From: Forficula auricularia
Lineage: Eukaryota > Arthropoda > Insecta > Dermaptera > Forficulidae
Reading direction: 5' to 3'
Assembly: GCA_024734495.1 (NCBI GenBank)
Contig: JALMQS010000841.1
Coordinates: forward strand, 4,513,798-4,577,797
Length of the DNA stretch: 64,000 nucleotides
Positions 43,253 to 55,024 of this stretch are shown in pieces. The notes below the pieces were generated by a model that did not search any database, was not told where the DNA came from, and saw nothing but the letters and a program-made list of their open reading frames with translations. Both the position numbers and the translations under genes were made by a program. Numbering within the stretch: position 1 is the stretch's first letter; each line of letters begins with the position of its first letter.

Positions 43253-43299
43253 AAAAACCGACGTTTTGGAGGTTTATTCCCTCTTTCTTCAGGGTTTTG
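43253..43299 (-). ncRNA. Hammerhead-like motif with broken core
   Basis: AAAACC, CTGAAGA (C3 at 43292), GAGG/CCTC hairpin, then AAAAC where GAAAC is required, GTC and GGTTTT. Stem I has six pairs, but loss of the core G should abolish cleavage. Confidence 0.25.
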
Positions 43300-43359
43300 A
43301 AAGGTCTGCGAAGGAAATCCACTGTAATATTTCCCTAAGTCTCCTATCTGCCACTGTGA

Positions 43360-43403
43360 GACCCTGAAGAAGGAATGAATAAATCACCGAAAACGTCGGT
43401 TTT
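43360..43403 (+). ncRNA. Hammerhead-like motif, decayed stem II
   Basis: GACC, CTGAAGA (C3 at 43364), only a GG/CC closing of stem II, GAAAAC with one A too many, GTC and GGTT. Stem I pairs remain. Confidence 0.22.
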
Positions 43404-43469
43404 TTAAAAAAAATATTTATAATTATCTCTCTTTTTTGAACTTTGGACTACCTCATCAAAATCCACTTC

Positions 43470-44579
43470 GATATAAGCTATTAATATATAAACTATACTT
43501 TTCTAGTGTTCAATATAGGATTTTGTTTTACTATTCTTAGTTGTATGCGTACAAGGTAAAGATTAAATTTTCGACAGGGATATAATAAATTATATTATTC
43601 AACATCTCTCATTAATTTTAACTCTAAAGCTAAAAAAATAATTTTTTTTTCAACCCATAGGGGTTAAATTGCATTATAGTGTATATTTAAATTTTTTTTC
43701 TTTATCTCTTAAGCGTTTTTTGAAAATTATTTTTTGCTTATTCCTACTCATAAGTAATCTGTATAAAATATGAAAACCAACATGTCCGTACGTAAAGCTG
43801 AGTGAAAAGAAATTTGCATAAATATATATAAGAGTAAAGGCTGACTATAAATGCAAGTAATAAAACCGCATTTGATACATATCACGAAACTATTTCTAAT
43901 GACCTGAATGAATTAGATGGACATTCGAATATAATTAAAAACAGTAATAAAATAAATTTAGATTTATAGCGATTGTAACTTTAATCAAAACGTTTGCCAT
44001 TTAATTCAACCTAATGTCCATTTAATTCCTGCTACTGAATTAGAAAACTCGACCTGTGGGCGACTGGAATAAAAAAACCAAAATTACAACTCCCAAATTC
44101 AACTGATTAATTAGTAAGACATTCTCAACCCCGTCAGTCGAACTTATCATTAATCCTAGTATATTTTATTTCCATTACAAACAAAAACGAAGTTTTCTTT
44201 ATGAAATAAATAATGGAAATCTGTTTCCCGAACAAATTTAATGTTGAAATTTTACTGATCTTTACGTATCACTCCTGAGTACAAAAAAAGATTATAATAA
44301 AATTTAAATTTGCCAGGAAGTACCCAATTTATTCGATACTACTAATATAATAATTGTTTTCGTAGTCCTGAGCCCCTGGAGCAAGCTCTTATTGCCAGGC
44401 CCAATGATGTAGTCGTAGTAAATACGCATATCAAAGTTGAATATCTGAAAAGATTAATTTATTCCAAAACTGTAGATGGTACAAGTAATTTAATTAATTT
44501 ATAATAATTTAATTTATAAGAAAAATAATCCTTAAAATTCAATATATGATATATGAGATTTCCCTATAGACTGTCTTGA
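43470..44579. other. Unassigned AT-rich DNA
   Basis: No recognised features. Confidence 0.35.
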
Positions 44580-45080
44580 GACAAGCTTGGGTCTCAACAC
44601 CTCACCATAAAACTGCTGACCAAAAGAATTATAAATAATAAAGAAAACCATATTAGTTTATCGTTTTCATCTACTTGGAAGTTCACAGTACCTATCTAAT
44701 ATAATAAAATAGCATTTCAAGTAAAAATTTTGTGTTTTGATTGCAGTTTTATGAAAAGATACACTTACTTTCTTCTCATGGGCTGTGAATCGGCTAGAAA
44801 TGCCAAAAGATTAAATAAAACTTTTTCCTAATCACAAATTCAATTTTTCGTATCTATGGAATGTTTCCTTTAATCTTTTATATCAAATAGCTTTAGAAGG
44901 GTAGTTTATTTGAAGTCTAATTTGAAAAAACGCAAATTACAACTTTGAAATAATTTTTAAAAATATGTAATTAATAAATATTATAAAACAATCGATTATT
45001 AATAATTGTATTCAATTTTTAACGAAATTGATTGATTAGTCTTTAAGAAAATGGAAAAAAGCTAGAAAACCGGAACAAAT
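44580..45080 (+). repeat. Diverged direct copy of the neighbouring palindrome arm
   Basis: Blocks CACCTCACCATAAAA, AGAATTATAAATAATAAAG, TAGTTTATTTGAAGTCTAAT and TTGAAAAAACGCAAATTACA follow the same order as the arm at 45112-45640, in the same orientation, with many substitutions. Confidence 0.65.
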
Positions 45081-45111
45081 GACTCGCTAATTCCAGGCGA
45101 CTTGCGACCCA

Positions 45112-46230
45112 GCCTCTTGATAATATGGACTAAAAAAATTATAAATGAGAATTAAATGGATCTTATTTGATCGATTTCATCTATGCGAAGGTTCACAATA
45201 TGTCTATTATATAAGAAAATAGCATTTTGATTGAGAATTTTGTAGTTTAAAAGAAATTGTATGAAAAGATTCAATTTCTTCACTCCGGGAGCAAATCAAC
45301 TAGAAATGGCAAAAAGTTTTATTTTTTTTTCTCATTAGATATTTATCCAAATCTATTGAAATTTCATATCTGTGTGTTATTTTTATTTATATTTTATAGC
45401 AACTAATTATTATTAGGAAATTTGCATTTTAAAAGTGTAGTTTATTTGAAGTCCAATTTGAAAAAACGCTAATAACTCCGTTGAAATTTAAAAAAAAAAT
45501 GAAATTAATAGATATTATAAAACAATTTATACTTAATAATATACTTCAATTTTGAACGAAATCGATTCAGTACTTTTTGAGAAAATCGTCAAAAACTCTA
45601 AAACAGTCTATGAAAGGCCGTTTTTTGAAAGCACGAGATGCCTTTGAAAAAGTTGAAAAAGTCATATGAAACGAAACATTGACTTGTGACATGGAGAGGA
45701 TGTTTCTAAAATGGCCTTTCATAGACTGTTTTTGGTGTTTTTAACCATTTTCTCAAAAAGTACCTAATCGATTTCGTTCAAAATTGAATTAAATTATGAA
45801 TAATTAATTGTTTTATAATATCTATTAATTTCATATTTTTTTTAATTTTCAACGGAGTTATTAACCTTTTTTCAAATTGGACTTCAAATAAACTAGCCTT
45901 TAAAATGAAAATTTTCTAATAATAATTATTTGATCTAAAAGATAATTGGAAATAAGACAGAGATATGAAATTTCAATAGATTTGAATAATCTAATCTAAT
46001 CTAATGAGAAAAAAATAAAACTTTTTGTCATTTCTAGTTGCTGCTTACTGGAGAGAAGAAATTAAATCATTTCATACAATTTCTTTTAAACTACAAAATT
46101 CTCAATCCAAATGCTATTTTCTTATATAATAGACATACCGTGAACCTTCAGATAAATGAAATCGATAAAATAAGATCGTATTCATTCTCATTTATAATTC
46201 TTTTGGTGAGGTGTGACACAAACCTCTTGG
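45112..46230. repeat. 1.1-kb palindrome, arms about 530 bp
   Basis: Left (45112-45640) and right (45705-46230) arms are inverted copies sharing AGTCTATGAAAGGCCGTTTT-type inner ends and, outward, TTGAAAAAACGCTAATAACT, ATTATATAAGAAAATAGCAT and ATTATAAATGAGAATTAAAT. The asymmetric centre (about 45641-45704) includes ATGAAACGAAACATTGACTT. No target duplication or TIR superfamily was identified. The 65-codon ORF at 46038 is a by-product. Confidence 0.75.
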
Positions 46231-46280
46231 CATAAATAAAGATCCCGTCTCATCTGAAAATAAAACAATCAATAATTACT

Positions 46281-46849
46281 ACTGCTTAACTATCTTGTTG
46301 ATATCGAAAAAATCTTTTGTATTTCTCCAAAGTGACAACTTCTGAATACCAAATTTTTTAATAATGATGTTAATTTCGAATAAAAAGCTTTGTTTTGATA
46401 ATATTAATAAAAAGAATATTGAGATAAATTTTTTCTCATTATAAAAACATGTATTTAACCCAAAAACGATTTCAACAAATAGAGTTAGTAGTGCTTTTGT
46501 TATATTCTGTTGGCTGCAAACTACTTACTTTTTATTATTACATTTATGAATAACTAATTAACCAGTCTGTCAAATCTATTGAAAACTATATCATTTGATT
46601 CAAAAGAACTCTTTTATTGATCCATATAAATTTGTCGAAAATGGTATAATTTGTATAGAAGTTATAGCCCTTTTAAAAGCTCGGTCCATTGACTTTCATG
46701 TTACAAGGACAATTTTCAATAATTTATTTCTCGGTAATGAGACAGACGATCAACTTTAAATTTTGGTAATAAATGTTTAATACATCAATGATTCGATGAT
46801 AAAAAATTGATAATTTTCTTATAAAAATGATAAACAGTCCCGAACCTCC
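46281..46849. mobile_element. TTAA-flanked element family D, copy 2 (left end damaged)
   Basis: Homologous to 4800-5385 throughout, ending CAGTCCCGAACCTCC before TTAA. The first 12 or so bases of the left end are lost or changed. Confidence 0.65.
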
Positions 46850-46853
46850 TTAA

Positions 46854-47663
46854 CAGAGGATCATGCGAATAAGTCTTTAAAAAATTTTTTTAACGAGATA
46901 TCAATTACATTTCTCAGATAAAATAACTAAAAACATTTTATAAGAGTTTTATTACGTTATCTATTATAAATAATGTAAATTCGTCCCTGTTGGGAACCCC
47001 CTTTTTCAAATTTCTACCTGTCCCTCCCCATTTAATTACAATTCTATCAACACTTTTTATTTTTCTTTCTCTCGTGTGCCACATAACTTGAATCTTATCT
47101 TCTCTTTGACAATTGATTTAATTAGAGAATTCATTTGCCAGCGACGTTGCTGTCCTTTTGACAGGCTTTTCATTAATTAAAGTTTTTTTCCCATTTTTTT
47201 TTTACTATATACTCGGATTTTCTAACATCGTTATTGTTTAAACACTTTTCAACTCTTAAAAAAGTCGGGTTCTTTATTTAATTAAAGTTGAAAAAAGAGC
47301 TCTTTCGTATAACGATTTCATATTTAGGTTCATTAGCAGAGGAAGTCACTTAGCAGTCTAAAAATTTCTCTCAGACTAGGTTACCAGTTTTTCTACTAAT
47401 TGTAAATTCTTATTAAACCTCCCGGAGTTTTTAATTGAGGAATATATCGAGTTTTCGTTCAGTCATTATTAAGGTATGACGAAAATCCGATGGATTTTTT
47501 AATCTCAATTTTCCATTTGAAAATGCTTTTTTTTGGATTGGTATTATTCCCCTTTTTATTAGGCCTAAAAAATGCTTATTTTTTCTAATTTTAAAAAATG
47601 TTGATAAAATTTATTTCTATATTATTTGTTGTTGTAGGATGCTTTTTCACATTGTAATGACTT
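46854..47663. other. Unassigned AT-rich DNA
   Basis: Nothing recognised. Confidence 0.35.
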
Positions 47664-47676
47664 AACTTTAGTTTCG

Positions 47677-47869
47677 GGGGTCGGGTAGGCTAGTCGGTAG
47701 CATGTCAGCCAGCTAACCAAGAGGACCCGAGTTCGAATCCGGCTCCGAGGCATCCAGCTAAAATCTGACTCCCGAGGTAGAGACAAATTTAAAAAATAAA
47801 AATAAATAGTATCGTAAATGGCTTATGGCTACCATGGCCGAAAAGCCAAAAAAAAAAAAAAAAAAAAAA
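47677..47869 (+). mobile_element. tRNA-derived SINE, family A
   Basis: A 193-bp element with a tRNA-like head (GGCTAGTCGGTAGCATG as A-box region; AGTTCGAATCC at 47730-47740 as B box), a short body and a poly(A) tail (about 47848-47869). Bracketed by an exact 13-bp duplication AACTTTAGTTTCG (47664-47676 and 47870-47882). Confidence 0.85.
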
Positions 47870-47902
47870 AACTTTAGTTTCGAAAATTTATAACGATTAG
47901 TA

Positions 47903-48924
47903 CAGTGAAACTTTGATTAACCGCCAGAGTAGGGACTGAGACCAGCACGGTTAATCATATAGACGGATAACAGAAAATGTTGAATAGAACAGAAAATGTT
48001 GAATAACTACCTACTTCATGGCATATGCACGAATGATCAAAATACACGTTTATAAACTGGAAATACACTGTATTTTATTTTACAGAAACAAACAATAGAC
48101 AATTTGAAATAAAGTACATACATATTTACATTTTACATAATTATTGTTACATACATGAACTTTTAGGCTCTAGGCATCCGCTATATAATTATGTAGATTA
48201 GGGTGGTCCTTATTTTTGATATTTTCGAATTTTTATGCTCCCAGAGACTCATATGGTTCTAAATAATTAAAAAAAGTATCCCCCAAGTTTCAAATCTCTA
48301 TCTTAATTATAACCTTTTCCGAAAGCAGCATCCCAGCCACTCATCTAAATAACAGATTTTTTGGCAGTGAACGATCAGTTTTTTTATTAAGGCCAAAGTA
48401 ATAGTTCAAAAAATTTGAAACTTTGTATACTTTATACTTATAATAGTAGCTATCCTTCAGAATTTTTACAGATTTTTAGTTTCTATAATTTTGTAGTCTA
48501 TAACTAAGATATGGCAGTATTTTATCTAGCTGTAGCTCAAAAAATATAATAGCTAAAAATCCGTAAAAATTTGAAGTATAGTTGCTATTATAATGATAAA
48601 GTCTAAAGAGTTTCAATTTGTTTAATCATTGTTTTGTCCGGAATAAAATTCAATATTCGATATATTCAATATATAAAAATTCAATGCTAAAAACCCCATG
48701 TTATTTAAATGGGGAACTTGCATCGCTGTAAGGCACAGATTAACATTGAGAGACTTGAAACTTGGGAGATATTTATTTTTTATTTATTTCGAACCATATA
48801 AGCCCCTGGTACCATAAAAATTATAAAATACCCAAAATAAGGACCACCCTAATGTACATATTGTACATATTCAAATTTTACTATGATGGTTAACAGAAAC
48901 TGATGGTTAATCGAAGTCTCACTG
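47903..48924. mobile_element. pogo-like MITE split by a second MITE
   Basis: Ends CAGTGAAACTTTGATTAACC and GGTTAATCGAAGTCTCACTG are inverted, with TA on both sides (47901-47902 and 48925-48926). Without the nested 649-bp element it would be about 370 bp. Confidence 0.7.
48201..48849. mobile_element. GGGTGGTCC-ended MITE nested in the pogo-like MITE
   Basis: GGGTGGTCCTTATTTT at the left is inverted at the right (AAAATAAGGACCACCC), flanked by TA (48199-48200 and 48850-48851). Imperfect inverted similarity continues inward along both halves (CAAGTTTCAAATCTC against GAGACTTGAAACTTG). Confidence 0.75.
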
Positions 48925-48926
48925 TA

Positions 48927-50073
48927 GTAAACTCTTAAGGAAACTCTAAAAGTTTTTTTGGAGCTACAAACTTATTATCTTTCTGTTTTTGACATACGTA
49001 TCGCAATACAAACGGTTAGAAAAAATCACTTTTAATAAATATTTTTACCCTTTTTAAGAATCTTTCTATTACTCCTCATAAATATATCTTCTTCCCTTTT
49101 ATCATTTTTTATTGCAGGTAAATCGTGTAGTATAAACTCTACAGTATTCATTTCGCTTGTCTCTTTCCTTTGCAGTATATTTTCTAACTGATATCGTTTC
49201 CAATACAAAGGAATTATCTACGGATATACATCTTATATATCTATATAAAAGCCTCGAATAATTTAGACTTGGGACAAGCAAATAAAAGTGCACGAGCGAC
49301 CTGGCTTTATTAGTTTGTCGTTCCAAACAAAGTGTGATTTGACATTCAAATGAATTCGACATTCAAATCGAAATGGCAAAACTACCTACAGCTATCATTG
49401 CCAATCCTGAGCCACCTCACAAGAAGGTTCAGTTTGAACCCTTGTGAACTCAAGGACCACCAAACCCAACCGAGAAACACAAGCACAAACCATCTCGTTC
49501 TCCCCAGTACATTTCTTCTCTTTCTATCTCTCTCTGATGTGGATAACTAATTCCATTCATTGAGCTGACAGAGAGATATAAATTCACGAAACGTGATACT
49601 TGTGATAAGTATTTGGTTTGTTAAGTTAGATGATAAAATATCAAGTCGAAGGACTTCGAGATTTCGTCTTTTCTGAGATAATTTATTGAAGAATTAAACG
49701 GCTTTTTAATTTTTACATAATAGTGATTAAGTTGTTCAATTTTAATTAAGTAATTATTTAATTAGTTCTAAGACAACGGTACAATTCATTCATGGGTTTC
49801 AATTTTAAAGTATAGAATTAGTTATTTCGCGACAATACTAGCAAAAAGTTAATGCTAGATTATATACAACAGACAATAAGGATTCATAATTCAAAAGCCC
49901 AAGACTTTTTGCTGTTTATTTACCACTACTAGCCAATCCCGTGGTCGTTTGACAAATCTGGCAACATTGTCCGAGCTTGAATATTTTTATCATAGATGTT
50001 AGATATAGTAAATTATAAAGGGAGATTTATAAAACAAAAAGTTCTTAATAAACGATTAAAAGCTGTTGTGACA
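48927..50073. other. Unassigned DNA with a GC-richer block at about 49290-49540
   Basis: The block has a 66-codon ORF and a short one beginning MAKLPTAIIANPEPP, neither recognised. At 49940-49975 the AAATCTGGCAACATTGTCC sequence resembles promoter-proximal DNA of insect genes, which is weak evidence. Confidence 0.3.
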
Positions 50074-50166
50074 ATGGCTGAAGCGAAAAAACGTCAAAAA
50101 AGTACTAAAGCTAACCCACATTTTAGGTTAAATATCTTCATGGTTGCCAGCTTGTTTTTAGTGTAA
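50074..50166 (+). CDS. Candidate small ORF, basic N-terminus and hydrophobic tail
   Basis: The 30-codon ORF starts MAEAKKRQKSTK and ends LNIFMVASLFLV: a Lys/Arg-rich head and a short hydrophobic tail. Start context ACAATGG is favourable. A possible intron could begin at GTGTAAAT (50161) and end at TTTCAG (about 50199), which would replace the stop with about 11 further codons. I do not recognise it. The length is within what chance gives, so I hold this loosely; peptide or transcript data would be needed. Confidence 0.15.
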   Translation: MAEAKKRQKSTKANPHFRLNIFMVASLFLV

Positions 50167-51184
50167 ATTTTTAATTATTTATTCATTATTATTTCAGAAA
50201 CTGTGTTGTAACTATGAATTAAAGTTTTCTTAAAAAATGTATTTGTTATTGTTTAATGTTGGTTTAGTTTTTTATAACAATGGTAAGAAGAGTTTCTTAA
50301 TTATAATTAAATATGTATATTAACTTTCCAATATCTCATATAGTGCAATGTATAAGAGTCTGAAAAATTCTATTTTTGGAATTTAATATCTCCGGAACTA
50401 TGTTGTTCATAAATTTCAGATGCAGAAGTATTTAAATAATAATCTGACTAAATTTCAAAAAAATCCTAAGAAAAGTAATATTGGCGGAACAACTACCTTA
50501 ATGTAATTCTTTCACAAATGCAAAAATTCAAGACATGTAAACTTACAACTTACTTTACATGTTGAAACAACTACAATCCACTCTTATGATTTTCTAATAA
50601 TAATAATAATAAATTTTTCATCATTGTGTTAGTGAAATTCTTGTCTCTTTTTTAATTAATCTACAACCCTTCTATTCTAATATTTTAATACATCACAATA
50701 ATTAATCAATATTTTAGTCTAATTAGAAACATGAAATAGAATTACGAAAGAATTAGTTGCTTTGAATAGGAGACCCCTGTTCGTTTGGGGTTTGTGCCAC
50801 AGGCAGCTGCGCACCCTCAGAATGCACGTGGCCACCCCAGATGAAATATAATATTCGAATTAACCAAAGAATCTAGGAAGCCAACATCTGAAAGCCCTAG
50901 ATAAGCAGACTGACAGGGAAAAAAACCGAAATCCACAAATTTCTCCCCTATAAATAAATGAATGAATGGAAAGGGCTTCTTGCGAATACACCAACATAAA
51001 TGTTTTTTCTTTTATCTTAATTGATAGTCCTAAAATAGAATTAAGTGAAGATTGGATTATATAAAATAAGATCAGGGAAAGCTGAACCCTTCGGACTGTT
51101 TCTGCTAATATTTTTCATGAAAAAACACTTTTGATCACTATATACTTATATTAAAATTTGAAGTTTTAGTGAAATCACTCATAA
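50167..51184. other. Unassigned AT-rich DNA
   Basis: A slightly GC-rich part at about 50760-50960 has no ORF. Nothing else recognised. Confidence 0.35.
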
Positions 51185-51333
51185 AATAATTAATTATAAT
51201 ATATTTATTGAACACGAACAAATAATACAATACAACTACGACGTTTTGATCGACTTATTCTGCGATCGAAACCTCGTAGTTGTAGGTATTGTATTATTTG
51301 TTCGTGTTCAATAAATAATTATAATTAATTATG
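51185..51333. repeat. Foldback, ACGACGTTTCG family copy 2
   Basis: Arms of about 65 bp sharing TTGAACACGAACAAATAATA and inverse, as in 12451-12632, with a shorter centre (GATCGACTTATTCTGCGATC). Confidence 0.65.
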
Positions 51334-51394
51334 TGTGAAAAAAATTCAAATTTTAATCAGATTAATCACAAAAATAAAATAGTTTTTAAGGAAT

Positions 51395-51500
51395 TTGGTG
51401 TTGGTACTTGGTGAAACATTTTTTTAAATTATTGGATAATGTGAAACCTACCAAGTATTTTTTATCCAATAATTACAAAAATAAAATCTTCAACAGCTTC
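51395..51500. repeat. Small palindrome of the GGTGAAACATTT family
   Basis: ACTTGGTGAAACATTT then ATTATTGGATAA against TTATCCAATAATTAC. It shares its flank with the larger foldback just downstream. Confidence 0.5.
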
Positions 51501-51545
51501 ATTTTTTTTTGTTAAGGATGGTGTGGGTTCTTGGTGAAACATTTT

Positions 51546-51785
51546 AAATAAAGTAAAGAAAATTTTGAAAATTTTTAGAAACTTTTTAAAATTTAAAATA
51601 TATAATACTAGGTAGGTTTCACACTCACTCCTTTATGAACTCCTGAAGATGGGCTTATACCCAGAAATATATATAGAGTCGTGCTAAACAAGGAGCTGAT
51701 CTTTTATTTTTGTGAAACCTACCTAGTATTTTATATTTTAAATTTTAAAAAGTTTCTAAAATTTTTCAAAATTTTCTTTACTTTA
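51546..51785. mobile_element. AAAGTAAAGAAAATTTT foldback with intact hammerhead-like centre
   Basis: Arms of about 85 bp (AAATAAAGTAAAGAAAATTT to ACTAGGTAGGTTTCAC and inverse GTGAAACCTACCTAGTATTT to CTTTACTTT). The unpaired centre of about 80 bp carries the motif at 51639-51679. Related damaged copies are at 12063, 17420 and 28515. Confidence 0.75.
51639..51679 (+). ncRNA. Hammerhead ribozyme candidate, best match in the window
   Basis: Every core position of a type I hammerhead is met. Stem I ACUC (51639-51642) pairs with GAGU (51676-51679). The CUGAAGA box runs 51643-51649. Stem II UGGG/CCCA (51650-51653 with 51660-51663) closes a six-base loop and abuts the core without extra bases. GAA (51664-51666) is followed by stem III AU...AU (51667-51674), and the cleavage-type A17 is at 51675. 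Self-cleavage would fall between 51675 and 51676. Stem I is short and no tertiary loop contacts can be judged, so activity is unproven. Confidence 0.5.
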
Positions 51786-51904
51786 GCTTCATTATTATAG
51801 ATGTACTTATCAGTGGCGGTTGTTCAATCAGAGGGTGCTGTCTAAAAAAGTACCATTCATTCTTTTAAATTTTATTTTAATCTTTGTTTTTTTTTTACTT
51901 TACC

Positions 51905-52205
51905 ATAACATTGTAAGGTCAAGTATTGTAATCGTGGATGAAAAAGTGATTTTTTTGCTTCTTTTTTTCAAAATATCTCAAAAAGGCTAAAACTATTTTG
52001 ATTAAAAAAAATTGAGCGAAACCATGGCATTTTGATCTACAAAAAGTCCTAATAAGTGAACATGGAAAAAATAATATTTTTCGAGATAATAATTGTTTTG
52101 TCAAAATGTCTGTTAGACTTAGTATGTTACCAAATTTTTGTGGACGAGCTAGCTCAAAAACTAGTGTGAATATCAAAACCAAATTTCCCACGTAGTTTTG
52201 GTACA
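51905..52205 (-). repeat. Dispersed repeat F, copy 2 (inverted)
   Basis: Reverse-oriented relative of 17870-18205 with the same block order: GCAAAACC/GCGAAACCATGGCATTTT, GACGAGCTAGCTCAAAAACT, TGTGAATATCAAAACCAAAT, TTTCCCACGTAGTTTTGGT. Confidence 0.6.
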
Positions 52206-54110
52206 TTGATAAAATAAATAAATAAATTAAAAAGAAACATGCCAAATATAAATTAACAATGAACATTTTTCATTTATTTTATTATTAAATATTCTCATAT
52301 ACATAAATAGATGTAAAATTTCAAGTTAGAAAATAAACTTTTACTCAAAAAACACTAAAATATGTGTTTTGAAATCCGCACATTAAATCGAATTTAGTAG
52401 TCATATCTTATCTGGAATCTACTAGAGCAACTATACTGAAATTTACCTAAAAGTTATAATCCTTTATAACTGTCAATTTCCATAAAGCCATCATGCGAGA
52501 GCTGTACGTAAACCGATCGGAAGCGAGGCAGAATCTTGTATAGAATCGGTTATGTTTAATCAGTGAACACAGTTCGAACTAGAAAACTGAAACTTCGCAC
52601 AAAAATAGATCAATACAACTCAGCCAAATTTCACTAGTCATTCAAAATAACAATTCTACTTTTTTCTGATTCTCATCTAGATGTTCTTACACTACTCAGG
52701 CGAAAATCTTGTACTGTTTAGAAAATTCAGCAATGATCAATTTGCTCTTGATGGCAAAAATAAATAAAATAAAATGTTTGTTACTTAAAATAGTATAATT
52801 ATTTAATTCGGGTCTTGTGTTAGTGTATAACAATGCGATTAAACAAGCTTGGATTTTATTAATCAAATGAATTTATATAATTTAAGGTGAAAGAACAAAT
52901 AATGATATTATCGAAATAATATTTTATACTTCGAAAATTCGGCAAAGAGCCATTTCTCTGAATAAATAAAATTAAATATTTATTGATATTTAAAATATAA
53001 TATATAGAAAGAATTATTCTTGATTTCGTTGTTGAATACTTCGCAACAACAACGGCACTTAATCACACGAAACGATAAATAAATAATAATCCAACGATAA
53101 ACGATAAACGATAAAAAACAGCGAAAAAAACTGAGCAAGTCCACTAGTCACATCTTGCCACACTGCTTGTTAAAACTCCACGTCTTCATTACTCTCTTCC
53201 TTTCGACTCGAGAGCTCAAAGTCTTTCTCGAGACACTAGGCTCCCGGAACATAACCGCGCTAAATTTATTTTGTTTACAATCTAAAATTCTTGTATTTAC
53301 AATCACCATCTTTTCAACATCGGATCGAACTCTGCCTGATGTTTACGTTCTCTAGTACACACGAAATTTGTATGACTTACAGTGAATTGCCCCTCTTTTC
53401 AGGCATAAAAAGTAAAGAATGTTTTAAGTGATTTCAAAATACTGTGCCTCCCTATTCCCTATAATATGATTTAGAAACAATAAAAAAAGAACGTTGACTT
53501 GTGAAGAGTGGTCTAATAGAGATAAGTAGGAAAAAAGCATTTGATATAATTATATTAGATCGGGAAAAGAGCGAATCGAAGGAAAGTGGACCGTTGGCCG
53601 GCACAAAATAGGGGAGAACAAAGACCCTAAAGAATAAAGTTAAACACGCGAACCGGGGGAAGGCTGGTTTGATGAATGGCCTGCACCCCCAACATCCCTC
53701 CCACGTCACCGGTTAAGACAAAGAAATTTACTAGCGCTATATTGGAAGTTGTGATTTGGTTTTTTATTCATAGATTCTTAACAATGGATTTTTTTTTTGA
53801 ATTTGTTCATTGAATTTTCCGGACAAAGTTGGCTTAAGCTTAAAATCAAACAAATGAAATGATAAGAAAATGGCATAAAAAAATGTTGATTGGAAGTAAA
53901 AATCGATGACTCTTGAATCAAAAGAAGACAAAAGTAGGAGGCAAACTGCCTCAGAGCACTGTATAAGCTTTTAAATCTCTAAATAGAGATACATGATTAT
54001 ATAAATAAATAAAATAAATAAATAAAAGATTAATTATTCGTCCAAAAAGTCTGGTTGAATTATAAGGTTTTATGTTGTTGAATTTTGAAGAAATAGTGAA
54101 GTTTGGTGAC
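52206..54110. other. Unassigned; possible solo LTR on the minus strand at about 53030-53361
   Basis: The segment reads TGT...ACA in outline, is richer in GC, and on the minus strand is followed by AATAAA-like hexamers. No flanking duplication could be found, so the LTR reading is weak. A TATCG-type short repeat lies at about 53060-53115. The rest is unrecognised. Confidence 0.25.
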
Positions 54111-54114
54111 TTAA

Positions 54115-54716
54115 GGAGGTTCGGACAGCTTATCTATCTGGTTGATCTTCGAAAAATCTTTTGTTTTTCTCCAGAGTGACAACTTCTGCCTAATAAAATT
54201 TTTATTTTTAAAAAATATTAATAATGAGGTTAATTTTGAATACAAATCTTTTTTTTTGATAATATTAATAAAAAGAATATTGAGATAAATTATTTGTCAT
54301 TATAAAAACATTTATTTAACACAAATACGATTTCAAGAAATAGACTTGGAATTCTACACTAGTTCTTTTGTTATATTCTATTGGCTGCAAATAACTTTTT
54401 ATTTTTTTACATTTATGAATAACTTATTAACTAGACTGTCAAATCTATTGAAAAATGTATCATTCGATTCATAAAAGTTGAATTATTGATCTGTATAAAT
54501 TTGTTGAAAATGGTATAAATTGTATAGAAGTTATAGCCCTTTTAAAAGCTCGGTCCCTTTACTTCCATGTTAAAAGGACAATTTTCAATAATTTATTTCT
54601 CGGTAATGGGACAGACGATCAACTTCAAATTTCGGGAATAAATATTTAATGAATCAATGATTCAATGGTAAAAATTTAAGAAAATTCTTACAAAAATGAT
54701 AAACAGTCCCGAACCC
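54115..54716. mobile_element. TTAA-flanked element family D, copy 3
   Basis: GGAGGTTCGGACAGCTTATC at the left and CAGTCCCGAACCC at the right, TTAA before (54111-54114) and a changed TTGA after. Homologous throughout to 4800-5385. Confidence 0.7.
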
Positions 54717-54720
54717 TTGA

Positions 54721-55020
54721 TAGAGGAGAATTCAGACAAGAAGTCTTTAAATTCTAAAGTGTATATTGTACATATATATAATAACCATTAATGACACAGT
54801 GGTGAAAAATCTATGTTACAAACATTTTTAGAAAATCCTCCCGTGAATAATGTGTATTCGGAATAAGGCTTATTTGAATCCTAACAATGTTACTTCACTT
54901 ATCATGCAAAGATACCCCCAAATAAATAAATAATATTTATATTACGAGTAGGTATATGATTTTTCTCCATCATTTTGTAAATCTTAAATAAGAGTTCTTA
55001 TAAAGACTTGGATTTGGGGA
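54721..55020. other. Unassigned AT-rich DNA
   Basis: Nothing recognised. Confidence 0.4.
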
Positions 55021-55024
55021 TTAA

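Larger units (their letters stand above)
43190..43468. mobile_element. Foldback, GATGAGGCAGTCCAA family, with two hammerhead-like motifs
   Basis: The left arm GATTTTGATGAGGCAGTCCA runs to AAAAACCGACG; the right arm runs from CGTCGGTTTT to GGACTACCTCATCAAAATCC. The motif copies lie at 43253-43299 (minus) and 43360-43403 (plus), head to head. Confidence 0.7.

Noticed and set aside
49350..49550. A 66-codon ORF in a GC-richer block
   Set aside because: No start-context, domain or splice support; alternative frames are equally open over parts of it.
53030..53361. Solo LTR of a retrovirus-like element
   Set aside because: TG...CA outline only; flanking five bases do not match and no primer-binding or polypurine site was found.
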